From: Nissolia schottii
Lineage: Eukaryota > Streptophyta > Magnoliopsida > Fabales > Fabaceae
NCBI GenBank assembly: GCA_003254905.1
Contig: QANU01005526.1
Location: forward strand, 3,887-67,886
Direction: 5' to 3'
DNA length: 64,000 bases
The translations under genes were made by a program, and so were the position numbers. The notes below the pieces were generated by a model that saw only the letters and a program-made list of their open reading frames with translations, searched no databases and had not been told where the DNA came from. Positions 47,191 through 60,401 of the stretch are shown here, in pieces. The number at the start of each line of letters is the position of its first letter. The stretch's first letter is position 1.

Positions 47191-48860
47191 GATACAAGAA
47201 GGGGATCAAGGGAATGGAATGATGCTAATGCACCTAGCTGAGGTGGCAAACGATAAGGGGATATTATTCTAACTACTTCTCTACAACAAAACAAAAATGT
47301 AAAAGGGAGGGGATGAAGTAATGCATGCTGAATCACAAGGAATGCGCACACACTGAGTGCTTCCAGAAGGTATTCTTGGGTTGGTCGTCATCATTGGGCC
47401 TGGATTGAGTCTTCATCATATTGGGCCGGTCTTTTAGATGTGGTTAAGCTGGTTATGGCTAAGTAGGCAGAATTACTACACGTGCATCAATGTAGTCTCA
47501 TGACTCACTCTATGCATAAGGTTTTAGCTATGTCACAACTGTAAATTGTAAATATGTAGGTTGGTAGCTCTGATTAAACATATATCAACCTTGACATATT
47601 AACTGAATGATGAAATATGTATATAAATTGATTTTCACATCTTATGGTTATGAATTAAGTTGGTTCATTGAAGAAGCCTTTCCACGTAGCCAAGGCTTAT
47701 TCTCATTGGTTGCACATCATGATTCATGTCCAATTAGCTTACCATCCTTCAAGCGATTGGTTTCCTTTGTAAAGTATATCGGAAAAATAAAATCGAAGCC
47801 TCTCAAGGTGGGTATTATGCATTTTAAGTCCAGCCTACAAAGCATAAAAAAGACGGTTAAACTAAGTCTATATGCCATTGAAGGACTTTTGAAAATTTTG
47901 GCGATAAGATATAGGGATTTTGGTTTGACGTGACTCACCACTCTCAATATGAAAGTGGGGTAAACTATAGCGAAAAAGATATCATGAATTGGTAGAAAAA
48001 TGGGGTAATCTTGTTGGGGACCCGTTTTTATATTCTCGGTTGAATGCACTGCATATCTAATATATGTTGGGTTTCCAAAATTGAGTAAGATTCTTGAAGA
48101 ACGTGTATAATATCTCACTCACTTTGTATAGTAGTTGGAAAATACGTAACATTTGCATTAACCGCTTTGCCTAGTTATAGGTTCCGTTCTTATCACTACT
48201 TTGTCTGAATTTATATTTTGGTACTATTTTTTTTCTTCTAATGTTCGTAGGTAATAACCATCATTGTCTTGTTTCCAACTTACTTCCTTATCATTTTCTT
48301 TTGGCACTCACCAGACAGGGAACAACAGCCAGGTCACCTCATGTCTAATATTATTATTATTTTGAGGGGTCATGTATAATATTATTTGTTGAGAAAGTCT
48401 TTGGTGATATCAGAACAAGAAGGGGAAAAAATGTATTCTACTTTATTCATTATTTAATGCTTCAACCATTTCATTAAAAATATAGTAATATAAGAAAAAA
48501 ATAACAATAACTTAATAATTAAGGTTTCAAATAACAAATAAAACAAAGTGAAACTTATTATTATAGGAGCACCTAAAATTTTCTTTTATCTGTTAGTTGG
48601 TTCTTCTATTTTAAAATAAAAATGAACCGTCTCAATTAAAATAGTAATACTACGTGGATATCAAAAAATTGTCTGTTGTATAACTATTTAGGATATTCAT
48701 TGAAACAGATGCGTGAACAAACATTTTAAAATAGATGAACAAATTTTTTCACATGCATAAGCAAAAAAAAAAACACGACCTATGACACACTAAATAACAA
48801 AAAGTAATTGATGCAGTCTCTCCGACTCTTCACTCACACTTCAAAATGTGCGCACTACTC
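47191..48860. other. Intergenic; overlapping open frames of unknown meaning
   Basis: Frames of 108 codons (plus, 47607-47933) and 133 codons (minus, 48118-47717) overlap. Neither product has a motif I recognise and neither has codon patterns that decide the strand. They may derive from an old element. Confidence 0.3.
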
Positions 48861-48861
48861 A

Positions 48862-49320
48862 CGCTTTCTCATAAACAAACATTACAAAACAAATGAACAA
48901 ACATTACAGAACAAATGAACAAACATTATCAAACAGAAAAAAAAATGGGTCTCACACCAATTAAATAGCGAAAAATAAATGTGACACTCTCTTTCTTGCT
49001 CCCCCTCTCATAAACAAACGTTACACCACAAATAAATAAATATTACAACACTAAAAAATAAATGTTACAAAACTCATAAACAAACATTAGAACATACATA
49101 AAAACAAAAAAATAAACAAACATTACGGCAATCATAAATAAACAATAAAACACACATAAACAAATGTTACAACACACTGAAATATTACACCAAAAAGAAA
49201 CAAACATTACAACACTTAGGAATAAACATTATAACACTTATAAACAAATATTACAAGACACACATAAACAAATATTACACTACATAGAAACGAAGAAATA
49301 AACAAACATTACACTACACC
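48862..49320. repeat. Degenerate tandem array of AACAAACATTAC-type units
   Basis: About 18-20 units of the form AAACAAACATTAC plus a short variable ACACATA-like spacer follow one another, with spacing of about 20-28 bp. The core ATTAC is the most constant. A stray pair of units occurs at 44412-44460. It is minisatellite-like and non-coding. Confidence 0.75.
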
Positions 49321-49737
49321 GAAACAATCAAAATATAGAGAAAAAGTTAGATCACAGAAGAATATCTTCGTGCATGCTTTCCATAACATCTAAAGAAGGA
49401 AAAAATGAAGACAAAATGAAAAGGGGGGGAACAAAGAAAGAAGCAAGAAATGGCAAAAAAAAAAAAAAAGAGAAATGGAGAAGAAGAAAAAGAGAATAAA
49501 AAAAAATGGGGATTGTAGGTGAAAAACTTGAGAAAAAAGTGAAAGGAGCATGTGGAAAAAGAGACAAAAAATGAAAAAGAAGTAGAAGATGAGAAGAATA
49601 AGAGCTTGTGAAGTGACGAAGAATGGAGGGTAGAGAGAAAATCAATATTTAATATGAATGTACAACCGTTATACATTGTTTTGCTGTACAAAAAGCATTT
49701 CTGCAATTAAAAATTGGACATGACATTAATATGTGCT

Positions 49738-49744
<7 letters not shown>
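49321..49744. other. Purine-rich spacer between the array and the microsatellite
   Basis: The plus strand is strongly A/G-rich from about 49380 to 49630 (GAAGAAG, AAAAAGAG words). The minus-strand frames it gives are Ser/Phe-rich artefacts. Confidence 0.5.
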
Positions 49745-49959
<215 letters not shown>

Positions 49960-50154
49960 TGGACAAGAGAGAAATTAGAGAAAATAATGATTGTATTATA
50001 TGATTATTATGTTCAGTGAGTACAAAGATGACATGCCTATTTATAGGTTGAAAATAAGATAAGATATAATGATAAGAATAAAATTAAATCAAGCTAAATT
50101 ACAATCAAATAAATCTAAGATAAGATATGATAATATCTTAATTTATTATTAACA
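49960..50154 (-). mobile_element. 3' LTR of a Copia-like retroelement, with polypurine tract
   Basis: On the minus strand it begins TGTTAATAATAAATT at 50154 directly after CTTAAAAAAGGG (polypurine tract, 50155-50166). It contains TATAAATAGG and ends ...CTTGTCCA at 49960. A diverged copy lies at 56244-56476 in the same orientation. Confidence 0.65.
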
Positions 50155-50751
50155 CCCTTTTTTAAGCTAAAGTTCATCTAGCTTTAAGCTTATCACAATT
50201 AAACAACTATAGTGTCTACATGGAAATGGACAAGCCATATCTGCATTGAAGTGGACAAGTCAAGTTTGCACGAAAGCAGGAACAACTAGTTAAAGGAAAC
50301 CATTAAAGGCTGGACGAAACTATTAAAGGCTTGGGTGGAACCAACAAAGTCAACGAGTATGGACTACATAGAGTTTTGGTTGCACAGAAGCAGTTGAAGG
50401 TAATTGTCTGGGCTATACGAAACTGTTGCAGACTAAATTTGGACCCAACTTGTATGTTATATGGTTGAGATAAGCAGAGGTCCAATACATTGACAAGTCA
50501 ACTTATCCCATCTATCATATTTCGGATTGAACGATTAGAGAATCATAACCGCTAAGAATGATGATATTGATAAGTGTTCACTGGCATATTTATTTATAAC
50601 GACCCTTTACTTTATGGGCATTGTTGAGGCTTTAATCAGCTCAATAAAAGCTCACCAAATCCGTTACAAAGGCATAATAAAGGCTATCCAACAGCCAAAA
50701 TAATTGTAACCATGGGAGAGTATATAAGAGTGAACAACCTTTATGCTCAGG
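50155..50751 (-). other. Residual Copia-like internal sequence
   Basis: Minus-strand sequence upstream of the polypurine tract, without a recognisable gene. It ends where the Tat-type LTR begins. Confidence 0.35.
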
Positions 50752-52211
50752 TGTTGAAAGCATTTTTACACTCCCGTCGTCTTTATATATCCTTTTTTAT
50801 AGCTTTCAAATCCTCAAGGAATTCGATTGCAGTATAGTCGGGTATAGTCGTATCCACAGGGAATTGAATAAAGTCATTCTTGATTTTGTTAATTAAACAA
50901 TAGAGAGATGGATTTGTAGATTGATTTCTAACTAAGTAAACAAAATAAAAGATAAATGGGCAACAAAGTAGAAGTAGATCAGGAAGCTTGTTGGGAATTG
51001 AATCATATTACAGGTTCATATATCCATTCACTCAATGCACATGAATTATCACTTCTTTGATTTCTCGCCGCCAGTTCTTATCTTGTTCATCTCTTTCAAG
51101 CATGAAAAGATCACTCAGTCCCTTTGCTATTTTGTCAATCTCTTACACAAACTATCAAAACAACTGACGTTATTTCAGATGTTAAAACGACTAATAATCT
51201 TAACTCTATTTCTAGCAATTAAGAGTATTAGATGATTTGATTTAGTTCCAACCTTAGTGGTGCAGTTCTCACTAGCAACAATCCAGTTTAGATTCAAGCT
51301 TAGGTTAGCTAAGTTAAACATTGATTTGATTCCAACTTAATAATGTAGTTTTCACTCACAAATATCAAGTTCCAAAACACTATTTAGATAGCTAAACTAG
51401 AGCAAGCATTAAGCATAAAATCAATTCATGTAACAAAGAAATTGATAGATTCATTCATGCAAAAGTTATATGGATACAATCATGCTATAATATTCATCAA
51501 AATCCCAACAACAAGAGGATTATAAACCCATCTTACAAGAGGAAATCAAAGAGGCAAGGTGATGGACTCTCACCATGACACGTTATCACGCTGTCATGAC
51601 AAGGACCTCTATGCTTCCTTGACTACTCTTGGCTCCTTCTAGCTTCCTCTTTGTTGCTTCCTAAGCTAGAATTCGGATTCTAAGTATATAAACTGAATGT
51701 CCCAAGGAATTCCTTGAGTGCTGAATGCAAGGGCCTATTTATAGGCGAATTTCTTCAGGGGCCGCTGAGCGGCCTTAGGGCACCGCTGAGCGGTTTAGCT
51801 CAGAGGAGATTTCTTTGCCATAAAGTTATGTCAGTTCTGACATGCAGACCTGGCATTATCTTGTCAGCGCCTTGAGTGACTTGCAGGGCGCTGAGTGGTG
51901 TCAGGGCGACTGTAGGGTGGTTTGGAAAGGTTGCTTTACGCTTAAGTAACTTCACCCTGAAGCAATGGTCCGCTAAGCGGCTTAGGTGACCGCTCTTCAG
52001 TGCTTTGTTTCTTTTCTGCTCTCTTGCTTCTTACTCCTTGTTTCCCGCTTCCCATTTCCTATTGGATTTATCTTAAAAGATATTTGTATCCATCTTTTGA
52101 ATTATGTTATAAATCATACAAAAGTGGGGAAATTGGTTGGATAATTCATGGAAAACAAAGCAGATAGGTGTCATTTTAGCCTATGAAAACACCAAAATAT
52201 GATACTTATCA
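50752..52211 (-). mobile_element. 3' LTR of a Tat/Ogre-type retroelement
   Basis: On the minus strand it begins TGATAAGTATC at 52211 right after a polypurine tract (AAGTTAAGGGGAAT). It ends opposite TGTTGAAAGC at 50752. It aligns with the solo LTR at 18470-20045, sharing for example the GTATAGTCG and ATCCACAGGGA words. The two copies are clearly diverged. Confidence 0.7.
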
Positions 52212-55200
52212 ATTCCCCTTAACTTAAGACCTTGTTTGTCCTCAAACAAAAGGTACTAGTCATCAAAATTTATATACAAAACTTTTACAATAAGAAGGAT
52301 GCTCATGAACAGTCAATTGTTACAGTTACTGAATTGATTCACACAATCCAAGCATCCAAACCAATTGAGACCTGTGAGACATCATAGGTTGATGTTAACA
52401 ATAATCAAATGCACCATCATATTGAATGCCATAAACAAATCACACTATCAAATGCTTTTAATCAAGGAAATTGTAAATATTCACTCAATGGTCAGTGAGA
52501 CCAGTTCAAGGTAAGTGTTTCTCTCAATATCAATCATTGAATTACAACAAATCAAATGTTACCTGTCTCACTATCAAATCAAATTGTATGGTCAATCAAG
52601 GATCACATAAGGACTTTCAAGGGTTGTAATAAGGTCATGCTACAAAGAACATTGGTTTTTTCTGGATATGCAATTATTCCTTATCAAAAGAGCAATGCTT
52701 ACCAATTTACTTTGTCACCCTTTTCTTTCCTTCTTTTTCTTCTTTTTCAATCTCCCTTTTTCGCCTTGTTTTCTTTTTCTCAATTCTTTTTTTCTTCCTT
52801 TTCTTCACTTTTTCTTTTGAGATTTGAGAATAAGAATTTTTCTCATTTCCTGCACCTGTATATTTCTGCTTCTGTTCTACTGATTTCAAATTGTTTCACT
52901 ACCACCACTGCTAATCACCTTATCTCCCCTAACTTAGATCTTTTCACACAATCCAATAGAATACTCTCTCTTAATGTAGAAATTAAGGGAAATTATTGTT
53001 TTTCTTTTAGGCATAGGGATCATCCGAAAATCAATGAATTTCTCATGTAAGGCTCAATTAGGGTAGCAAGGGATAGTCGTAATTAGGGTAATCTTATTTG
53101 GCCAAGTGGGTTTTTATGCTAATGAACAGAATGCCTTGATCTTTTCCTATCATTTCCATACGATTATCAAAATCAGAGACTCAAACAAATTCAACTGTGC
53201 AAACCTATAATGATTCTCTCTACTTTCCAGTGTATAGGCTACACTCCCTCACCTGGTTCAGGTCTAATTTTCTTGATTTCAAAACATTTTCAAGGTTATG
53301 CTCATGCATTCCAATAGAAAAATGCATATGTACATGTTTATGGTACCTATGAGTGTAATCACAATAAATCTATCCTAGATTTCTGCTTTTCCTAATATGA
53401 ACCAATTCAATTCATGTAATTATCTTGTTTGTTCATGCATCATTCTAATGTAAAGTAACTAGTACTTCGCAACTATTTTCAGGCAAACAAGTCTATTATC
53501 ATTACTAATCCTAACTATTATGCAATAAAAACCATATAAAGTACTAAAGCATTAAAATAACTACAGAAATGTAAAACTCAACTAGGAAAAGTTAGAGTAA
53601 GGTGCTAGAAATTTTAAAATAGCTCCCTGAATAGCTCCCTGTTTATGGATCTGGTGGTGAATTCCTTCGTGTAGCCTTCGACTAAAACGAGTAGTTTTCA
53701 AAATGGTCCCTCCTTCTCTCTGGAATAGGCATGTCCTCAGGCCAATTATGTTGGGCTTCTGATGCGAAATTGATCTTTGAGTTACTGCTTGATACTTGGC
53801 TTTGTTGTTCATTGCAGTTCGGCTACTTTGTTGAATTGGTTGAGGAGAGTAAGGCTCATCTTCCTTTGAAGAATCATGCTTTCCATCCTCTAGACTTGGA
53901 TAGAAATGAATCTCTCTCTATACGGGTCTTTGGAAAGTGTTTTCCGTTGTTTTCAGGCCTGCATAACAATCAGAATTTCCTTTCCCCAAGTAATACTACA
54001 AGAAGCATTAGAGAGATGATATGACTAAGTTAAAAATGTGACGTTTTCGTGTTTGAATCGCCTGCAGTCAGAAATTCCTACAAATGCAGTCAGACTTTTC
54101 CGCTATTGTGGTCAGAATTTCCCACAATAATGTTGGATTCAAAATGAAACGTATTTCCTCTTCGATTTCCAACTTTAATCATCATACTCATTTCTTTCAG
54201 AAGGTGTTGTTATTCTTTCTTGAAATTAAAAGATTTCCATTTTTGAATTTTTCCAATCTTAAACCAGCTAGGAATTTCAATTTTAAATTCAATCACTGTG
54301 CACCTTTGCATTCAAACCTCTAATTTGCTAATTGAAGGGCATAAATTCATAAATCTTAAAATTGATCATTAGGTTTAAAGTCTAAGTGCTTCGATTAACA
54401 ATCAACTAAAACATTAGCACTCAGAAGCTTAACCTAATTAATTGAATCACATGAATTCCAATTTATCATTCAACAGCAAGACCTTCAATTGCAACTTATT
54501 AAGTTCACGACATACCTGTATTGATTCAGCCATAGGAATTTCATGACAATTAGAACCCGTAACTAGCAATTTTAACATAGGGAAATTCAACAATTAGTCC
54601 ACGAAATTTGAATATTTTCCTAGACATCTCAATTAAGGTTCTGTGATGAAGTGAAGTTGAAGAGAAACATGCATAATAAGTAGGAGTTTGAAGCAAGTGA
54701 GTGGAATGGAAAGCTATGTGATCTGTTGTGAGTATTAGTCCAGGTTAGGTCAGGGAGCTGAGCGAGCCACAAGGGTCGCTGAACGGTTCTTGGGACTAAT
54801 GAATGGTTTTGAAATATTGCACAGGCTGCTCAGCGATGACAGTAGGTCCGCTGAGCGACCTTAGAAGCCTGAAATTTGTGATTTTTAACAATACTTTACA
54901 AAGGCTCTGATCGTGTCATTTTGGTGCACTTTCACACTCATTCTCCTCACTTTCTAAATCACTTGAAATCAATTACACATAGATTCTTCGATTAATCACT
55001 TTACATGCCATGAATAATCCGAATTGGCCTTTTATGCATCAAAATGCATAATTGACACTTTAGAGGTCAAATTTTGCATTGTGCATAATCTGAGCATGCC
55101 AAGTGATGATTCTTTTCCCTTGGTATTATATTTGAAACTTGTCTAAGGCTTTGAGATTCAAGAAACATGCATTTTTAATTGAAGAATCTCAATTAGGCCT

Positions 55201-56190
55201 TCTTAGGCAAGCTTATGACATTTTATTTATTTTTGAAGGTCATATTTAGATACGACCATTTCCCAAGGATGGAAATTTGTTTGTTTCCTTTCAATTGACA
55301 TTTATAACTTTTCTAAACCTTAAGATCACATAATTGGGCATGTTTGTATAGAAATTCACAATTTGACCCTATTATGGACAAGTTTAGCAAGCTAAGATGT
55401 CAAATCATGTTATGAGCATGGGAAACATAAACCAATCAATGCAAACACTCATATATGACCCAAGAGACTTGTGTATAGCTGAGAATACCCAATTCAAACA
55501 TGTTTGGCAAGTAAGCCATCTTAGGTTACATATTAAGCTTTATGCATTGAATTTTCCATTCCTTACCTCAATTTGTTCAAAACTTACTTTCTTTCCAATT
55601 CAAGCTTCGATAACAATCATATAGCATAATCAAAACATGTTCAAGCTATCAAAGCTAAGCATTATGGATTTTTCCTTAATTTAACTTCTTTGGTTTCTAA
55701 CTAGGCATAATCATGAACTTAAGTATCAATTGCTTCTCAATTTACCAATTCCAATTGAAATCTACTCTAACACCTCAAGACTAACATAATATATTGAATT
55801 GAACTTGTTCAAGACTTGAAATGCCTTTTCACTGTAGTTTATGCAGAAATGATCAAAATGATTGATTTTTGCAATTGGAATCCATAACCTTAAGACCAAG
55901 TTTTGAAAAATGGTTCCTTTTTGCAAACCAATCATTGTTACACTTTCCTTGGCATGAATTGGACTTATCTACACATTGAAGTACCATCTTTGTATAGAAT
56001 TTGTAAAAAATCCAATTTCTTTGCCATTTTCAAGTGAAATCACCTATTATGGTAGCGTTAGTAAAATTTTGATGGTTAATGCATCATAGGATGGAAAATT
56101 GAGCAATATAGATGGTGTAAGAAATAGAGTTTTGCACAGGGGAAAAGAAACAGAGGGTTCAACGAGATCTATAGTTAAGTTCCAAGAACT
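52212..56190 (-). mobile_element. Non-coding internal/3' UTR region of the Tat-type element
   Basis: The sequence runs on from the polypurine tract and includes the AACTTAAGACC - TTGTCCTCAAACAAA phrase usual upstream of the 3' LTR in Tat-type elements. No pol or gag remnant was recognised in nearly 4 kb. Long untranslated 3' regions are typical of this group. The 5' part and 5' LTR are absent from the window. Confidence 0.45.
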
Positions 56191-56243
56191 CAGGGTAGTG
56201 AAAGCATGTATATGGCTCAAGGAGGATAGGGATTAAGGCACAC

Positions 56244-56476
56244 TAGATAAGAGAGAAACCAGAAAAAAAAATAAGGAACCAGAAAAAAAAAAAGGATTGT
56301 ATTATATGATCATTGTGTTCAATGAGTACAATGATAATATGTCTATTTATAAGCTGAGAATAAGATGAATATATAATGATAAAAATAAAACTAAATCAAT
56401 CTAAATCACGATTAAATAAATCTAAGATAAGATAAGATATAATAAGATACGATAATATCTTAAGTTATTCTTAACA
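56244..56476 (-). mobile_element. Second Copia-like LTR copy (about 233 bp)
   Basis: It aligns with 49960-50154 in the same orientation (GATTGTATTATATGAT, TCTATTTATAAG, ATAATATCTTAA). It begins TGTTAAGAATAAC on the minus strand at 56476. No primer-binding site follows it and no target duplication was found, so it is not proved to be the 5' partner. Confidence 0.5.
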
Positions 56477-57482
56477 AATCCTATTGGAATATGAACCCTA
56501 TTAGAATTCCATCGGGTAGTGGATGGATTTTGAGTCAGTAAAGTGTCTCACCCACAATAAGTACATATAACATAACCCTAAAAAATTTGGCCTGAGACTA
56601 ATGTTTATTAACTACATTTAAATAGTATGTCTTATACTATAAAAGGAACAAATTTATTGACAAAGACAACATTTCATAATACTTTAAGTCATTCTCAATT
56701 TGACAACTCCACAAAAAGTGACGTTTTAGTTGCAAAATTGTAGTTTTCGTTAAAAGCAACACTTTATTAAAAAATGTAGCCTTCTTAAAATGTATTATGT
56801 TCTTGATATGATATTAGAGTTATTATGACTAAGGTCTAAAGTTTAATCACTATCAACTTGACTTCCAAAAAAGTATTCACACTGCAAGTGAATAAGACCT
56901 CTTGTGTGAAGGGTACGTGCAAAAATAAAATTATAAAACTAAGTTATACTTTTTGTGAAGTTGTCAAATTGAAGTGTTACTTTTGTTAATAAAATTGTTT
57001 CTTTTTATAATATAAACCACATTTTTTTAAGAATATTTAATAAAAGAATGTGGTTTTAGGTTAAATTTATTGTAGTGGGGCATGACAATATCACGTTCAA
57101 TTTTTAAGTGAGAAGTTCTATTCCGTTTGGAAACATTGCCTTACCTTGTGTTTTTTTGGTAAGTACAGACAAAGCTTCCCACAACACGAGAGGGGAGACG
57201 ATACAATGAACAAACATATAACCATATAAAAACTAAAAAACATAGGATCAAATCAAATCAAACTTTTTCTTTCAGGATCAATAATTTACTTAGTATTTAG
57301 TTTTGTATCTTTTTCAATAGAATGTACCCTACATCTTTTTCCATCGTAGGTATCCTTTAGTTGTATACGTGGCAGGGGTCAAGTCTCATGAACCGGAAAA
57401 TTCTTGTGGTCCATATAATTTTAACACATCATTCTTAATTAGAAAGGGTTTATGGCAAAAGAATAATTTGCTAAAAATAAAA
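56477..57482. other. Intergenic
   Basis: Non-coding AT-rich sequence. GACGTTTTAGTTGC and AAAAATGTAGCC words around 56640-57080 recur on both strands and may be an eroded DNA-element terminus. No gene is seen. Confidence 0.35.
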
Positions 57483-58117
57483 GGATTAAAGATGTTTTTG
57501 AATCCCTCAAAAATTTTAAATTTTATGTTTTACTCCTTAAAAAAATTTTGGTAGAAAATTGTCCCTCTAATTTTATTTTATTTTTTTAGTTTTAGTCATT
57601 GTTGTCCAATTGAGTTATTAATTAGTGACATGACAGTTAATTTGGTTACGTGACAAATCACGTGTGACACACATGATTACTTAATCTAACCCGACCCAAC
57701 CCTCCTAGAATTACCTATGACCCATAACCCATAATTAAGAAAACAAAAAAATAAAACAATTAAAACCCTACTTCCTCACCTTCACTCTCTTCTCTCTTCC
57801 CCTCTATCTCACTGTATTCTTGTTCTTGCTTGTGACTAGAAATTAAAAACTCTATATCCTCAGCAACCTCCAAGAAAACCCAGAAAATTACTCTAAGATC
57901 GAGTTGGGTCAAGGAGGGTTGGATTAAGTAGTCACGTACACCACACATAACCTACCACGCGGTCAAGTTAATTGCTATATCAGCAATTAACGGCGTAACT
58001 AGATAGCAGAGGCTAAAACAAAACAAAAAAAATTTAAGGGACAATTTCCTAATAAAAACTTTTTGAGGGATAAAACATAAATTCTAAAAATTGAGGGACT
58101 AAAAACATATTTAACCC
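57483..58117. mobile_element. Non-autonomous Mutator-like element, 635 bp, 9-bp target duplication
   Basis: GGATTAAAGATGTTTTTGA at the left is mirrored from 58117 by GGGTTAAATATGTTTTTAG. The arms continue to match for about 120 bp (TTTATGTTTTAC/TCC, AAATTGTCCCT). Flanks are AAAATAAAA (57474-57482) and AAAACAAAA (58118-58126), 8 of 9 matching. It has no transposase; the middle holds CT-rich DNA. The termini are related to those of the element at 30480. Confidence 0.8.
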
Positions 58118-59570
58118 AAAACAAAATTATTAAAAGTAAAAAAAAAATGTTCTACAGTATTCAATACTTTTTATGAGTTTAATTTTAATGCATTAATAGA
58201 ATAAAATAATCTTATACAATTATTAAATTAGATTCTACAATATGTTTAAACCGGAAACAATAAGCATAAAAGTCAAATATTTTTATTAAATATGTAATTT
58301 GATGATTATGTAAAAGTCTTTTACACTAATATAGTATGGCAACATTATTATTTTTCTTTTAAGTAATTGTAATTATTAACAATTTTTTTTCTTTCATTCG
58401 GATGGGGGACGAGGATGATCTTCCACATAATATTTGCAATCAGAAATTCGTCAAAATCATGTGCCTTTATTTTGGGGAAGAAGGTGCATTATAGTTTTGG
58501 TCTATGCCAAAAAAGTTCATCGATAATGAAAATGCGTAAATGTGAGATGTGAGAGGTTTCGAAAGTGTGGCCTGATATTCTTGGGCTAGTACTATTATGA
58601 CCCATAAAAAGGATTCAGCTCTACTATTCTTCACCAAAAACAAAACACCTCATCCACTCAGTCTCTTATCTTACACTTGGGCTTACAAAGAGTAACCTAT
58701 ATGTTACTTGTATCTTAGCTTTAACACTGATAAATCATTTTTAATTTATAAGTGTTGGTAGATTTTTTTTTAAATAAAGTTTTTTCATAAAATAATAATA
58801 AAAAAAATTAGCAAGACAGTCTTTTGCTTTCCTTTTGTTGATTGTTGGGTACTCCAAAATCACGTTGCCACTTGAAATTTATCTTGGACGCAGGGTTTAT
58901 CACTTGTATATGGTTTATGTAATTTCATATTTGGAAATAACTCACCATTTTGTTTTCTTAAAGGCGTTTGCCTCAGCAACTATTTGCTAGTTATAAAAAT
59001 CAATCCGACCAATCGACTTGCCCATAGCACTAGATTACTTGATTATTAGTTCAACCATGGGTTACTAATTAAATTGCTTAACAAGTTATAATTAAATAAA
59101 TATATTAAAATAATGTTCAATTCAGCACAACAAAAATCCAAGACTTTAAAATATTAAGCTTATGAACACTGGACCAAACATTGAATTGGACAAGATATAC
59201 AAGAGCAAGTGATATTTTTTATGTGCCAGCAAAGGGGTCAATTGCTGGCTGATTTTTTTACCAATCTGGTAAATTTGTTATGTAATAGAAATGCTCAGTG
59301 TTTATAACTGATCTGATGCTAAAGTAATTACCAAATGATGAAGTGACAAATGAAAATTATGGCTAGAGTGAGTGTTGTTGTCTATTTCATGAGTAGTTGT
59401 TAAAATGTTGACACTTTCTTTGTGTAGAAATGTTTTGTGTGATAAAGTATTATAGTGTTATTAAGTGTCAATTCTTGATGTGATGAGATGTCTAAAAATA
59501 TATCACATTTACAAATATGATTTCTTATTGTTTTTGTTAGATATTTACTATTGGATTTTATTTTAATTTC
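58118..59570. other. Intergenic
   Basis: AT-rich. CTAGTTATAAAAATCAATCCG near 58990 is a weak hAT-like start of the ATAGTTATTAAAATCGG type. Nothing else is recognised. Confidence 0.35.
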
Positions 59571-59574
59571 AGGC

Positions 59575-60401
59575 TATTGACTTAGACTCACTAACAGGAG
59601 CGAGACCCTCGTCCTCTGCTAGCCATGATCCCCAAATCATGGACCATCATCATCTCATCCATAGTCCTTGATGTTAGGCTCGCAAAGATAGATTCCTTAT
59701 TATTATTAGTACTTGCTCAATTCCATGTTTAATCTTGACTTAAACTAACTTGTTAGGATAGTTAAGTTATATTTCAATTTATTATTAAAGTTTTGGTATT
59801 TTGTGTTGGTAATTAATTATAACTTAAATTTTGCTTAGATGCTACCAACAATTGTGATTTTGATAATTGATTTGTTGACTTTAGGACAACTAGCTAGCTT
59901 GTGAAGTTTATTACTCTTACAATCTAATTATCTTGTAAGATTAAATAAGTAACAATAAAGTTTTTTTTATAGGAAGAGAAATGAAGTAAAATAAATAAAA
60001 TAAAATTTATAAGCTAAAAATTGAAGATGTATCACAAATGAGAAATCAAATAAATATGAGACAAGTTAGTAATATTAGCTCTAAATACGGAAAAAAATTT
60101 GATACTTAAAAGGTTGTGGTGGTTCTTAACCGTCGCTAATAAAAACATAAATATAATGGCGGTTAGAAACCGCCGCTAATACTTTATAAAAAAATATAAT
60201 TTAAATATATGGCGGTTAGAAACTGTCGCAAAATATTTTGTAGTGGTTATTCCAGCGGTTGATGAAAACTGTCGTAAAATGTTTTCCCAATGCACAAAAT
60301 TACAACAGCTGGTCAACCATTGCAAAATACATTTAGCAGCGGTTTGAACCGCAGCAAAATGCCATTTTCAATTGCTGCAAAAGTAACTTTTTGTTTTAGT
60401 G
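59575..60401. mobile_element. CACTA relic, right terminus and GGCGGTTA subterminal array
   Basis: It ends ...TTTTTGTTTTAGTG at 60401, the inverse of CACTAAAACAAAAA. From 60110 the words GGCGGTTAGAAACCGCCG, GAAACTGTCGCAAAAT and GCGGTTTGAACCGC recur as inverted pairs. At 59575-59672 a Ser/His-rich frame follows ATTTCAG and could be the last exon of an accessory protein. The left terminus was not found. Confidence 0.55.

Noticed and set aside
47607..48118. Overlapping frames over 100 codons on both strands
   Set aside because: Neither product has family features; strand cannot be decided and chance frames of this size occur.
48862..49320. Possible CRISPR-like array (regular short repeats with spacers)
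   Set aside because: The DNA is plant nuclear, the units are degenerate and low-complexity, and spacers are not unique; it is a minisatellite-like repeat.
52556..53050. 164-codon plus-strand frame with Phe/Ser-rich stretches
   Set aside because: It lies antisense in the non-coding region of a Tat-type element and is driven by CTTTTT runs.
56184..56190. CTCAGG as partner of the CTCAGG before the Tat LTR at 50752
   Set aside because: No LTR end adjoins it, so it does not show a target duplication.
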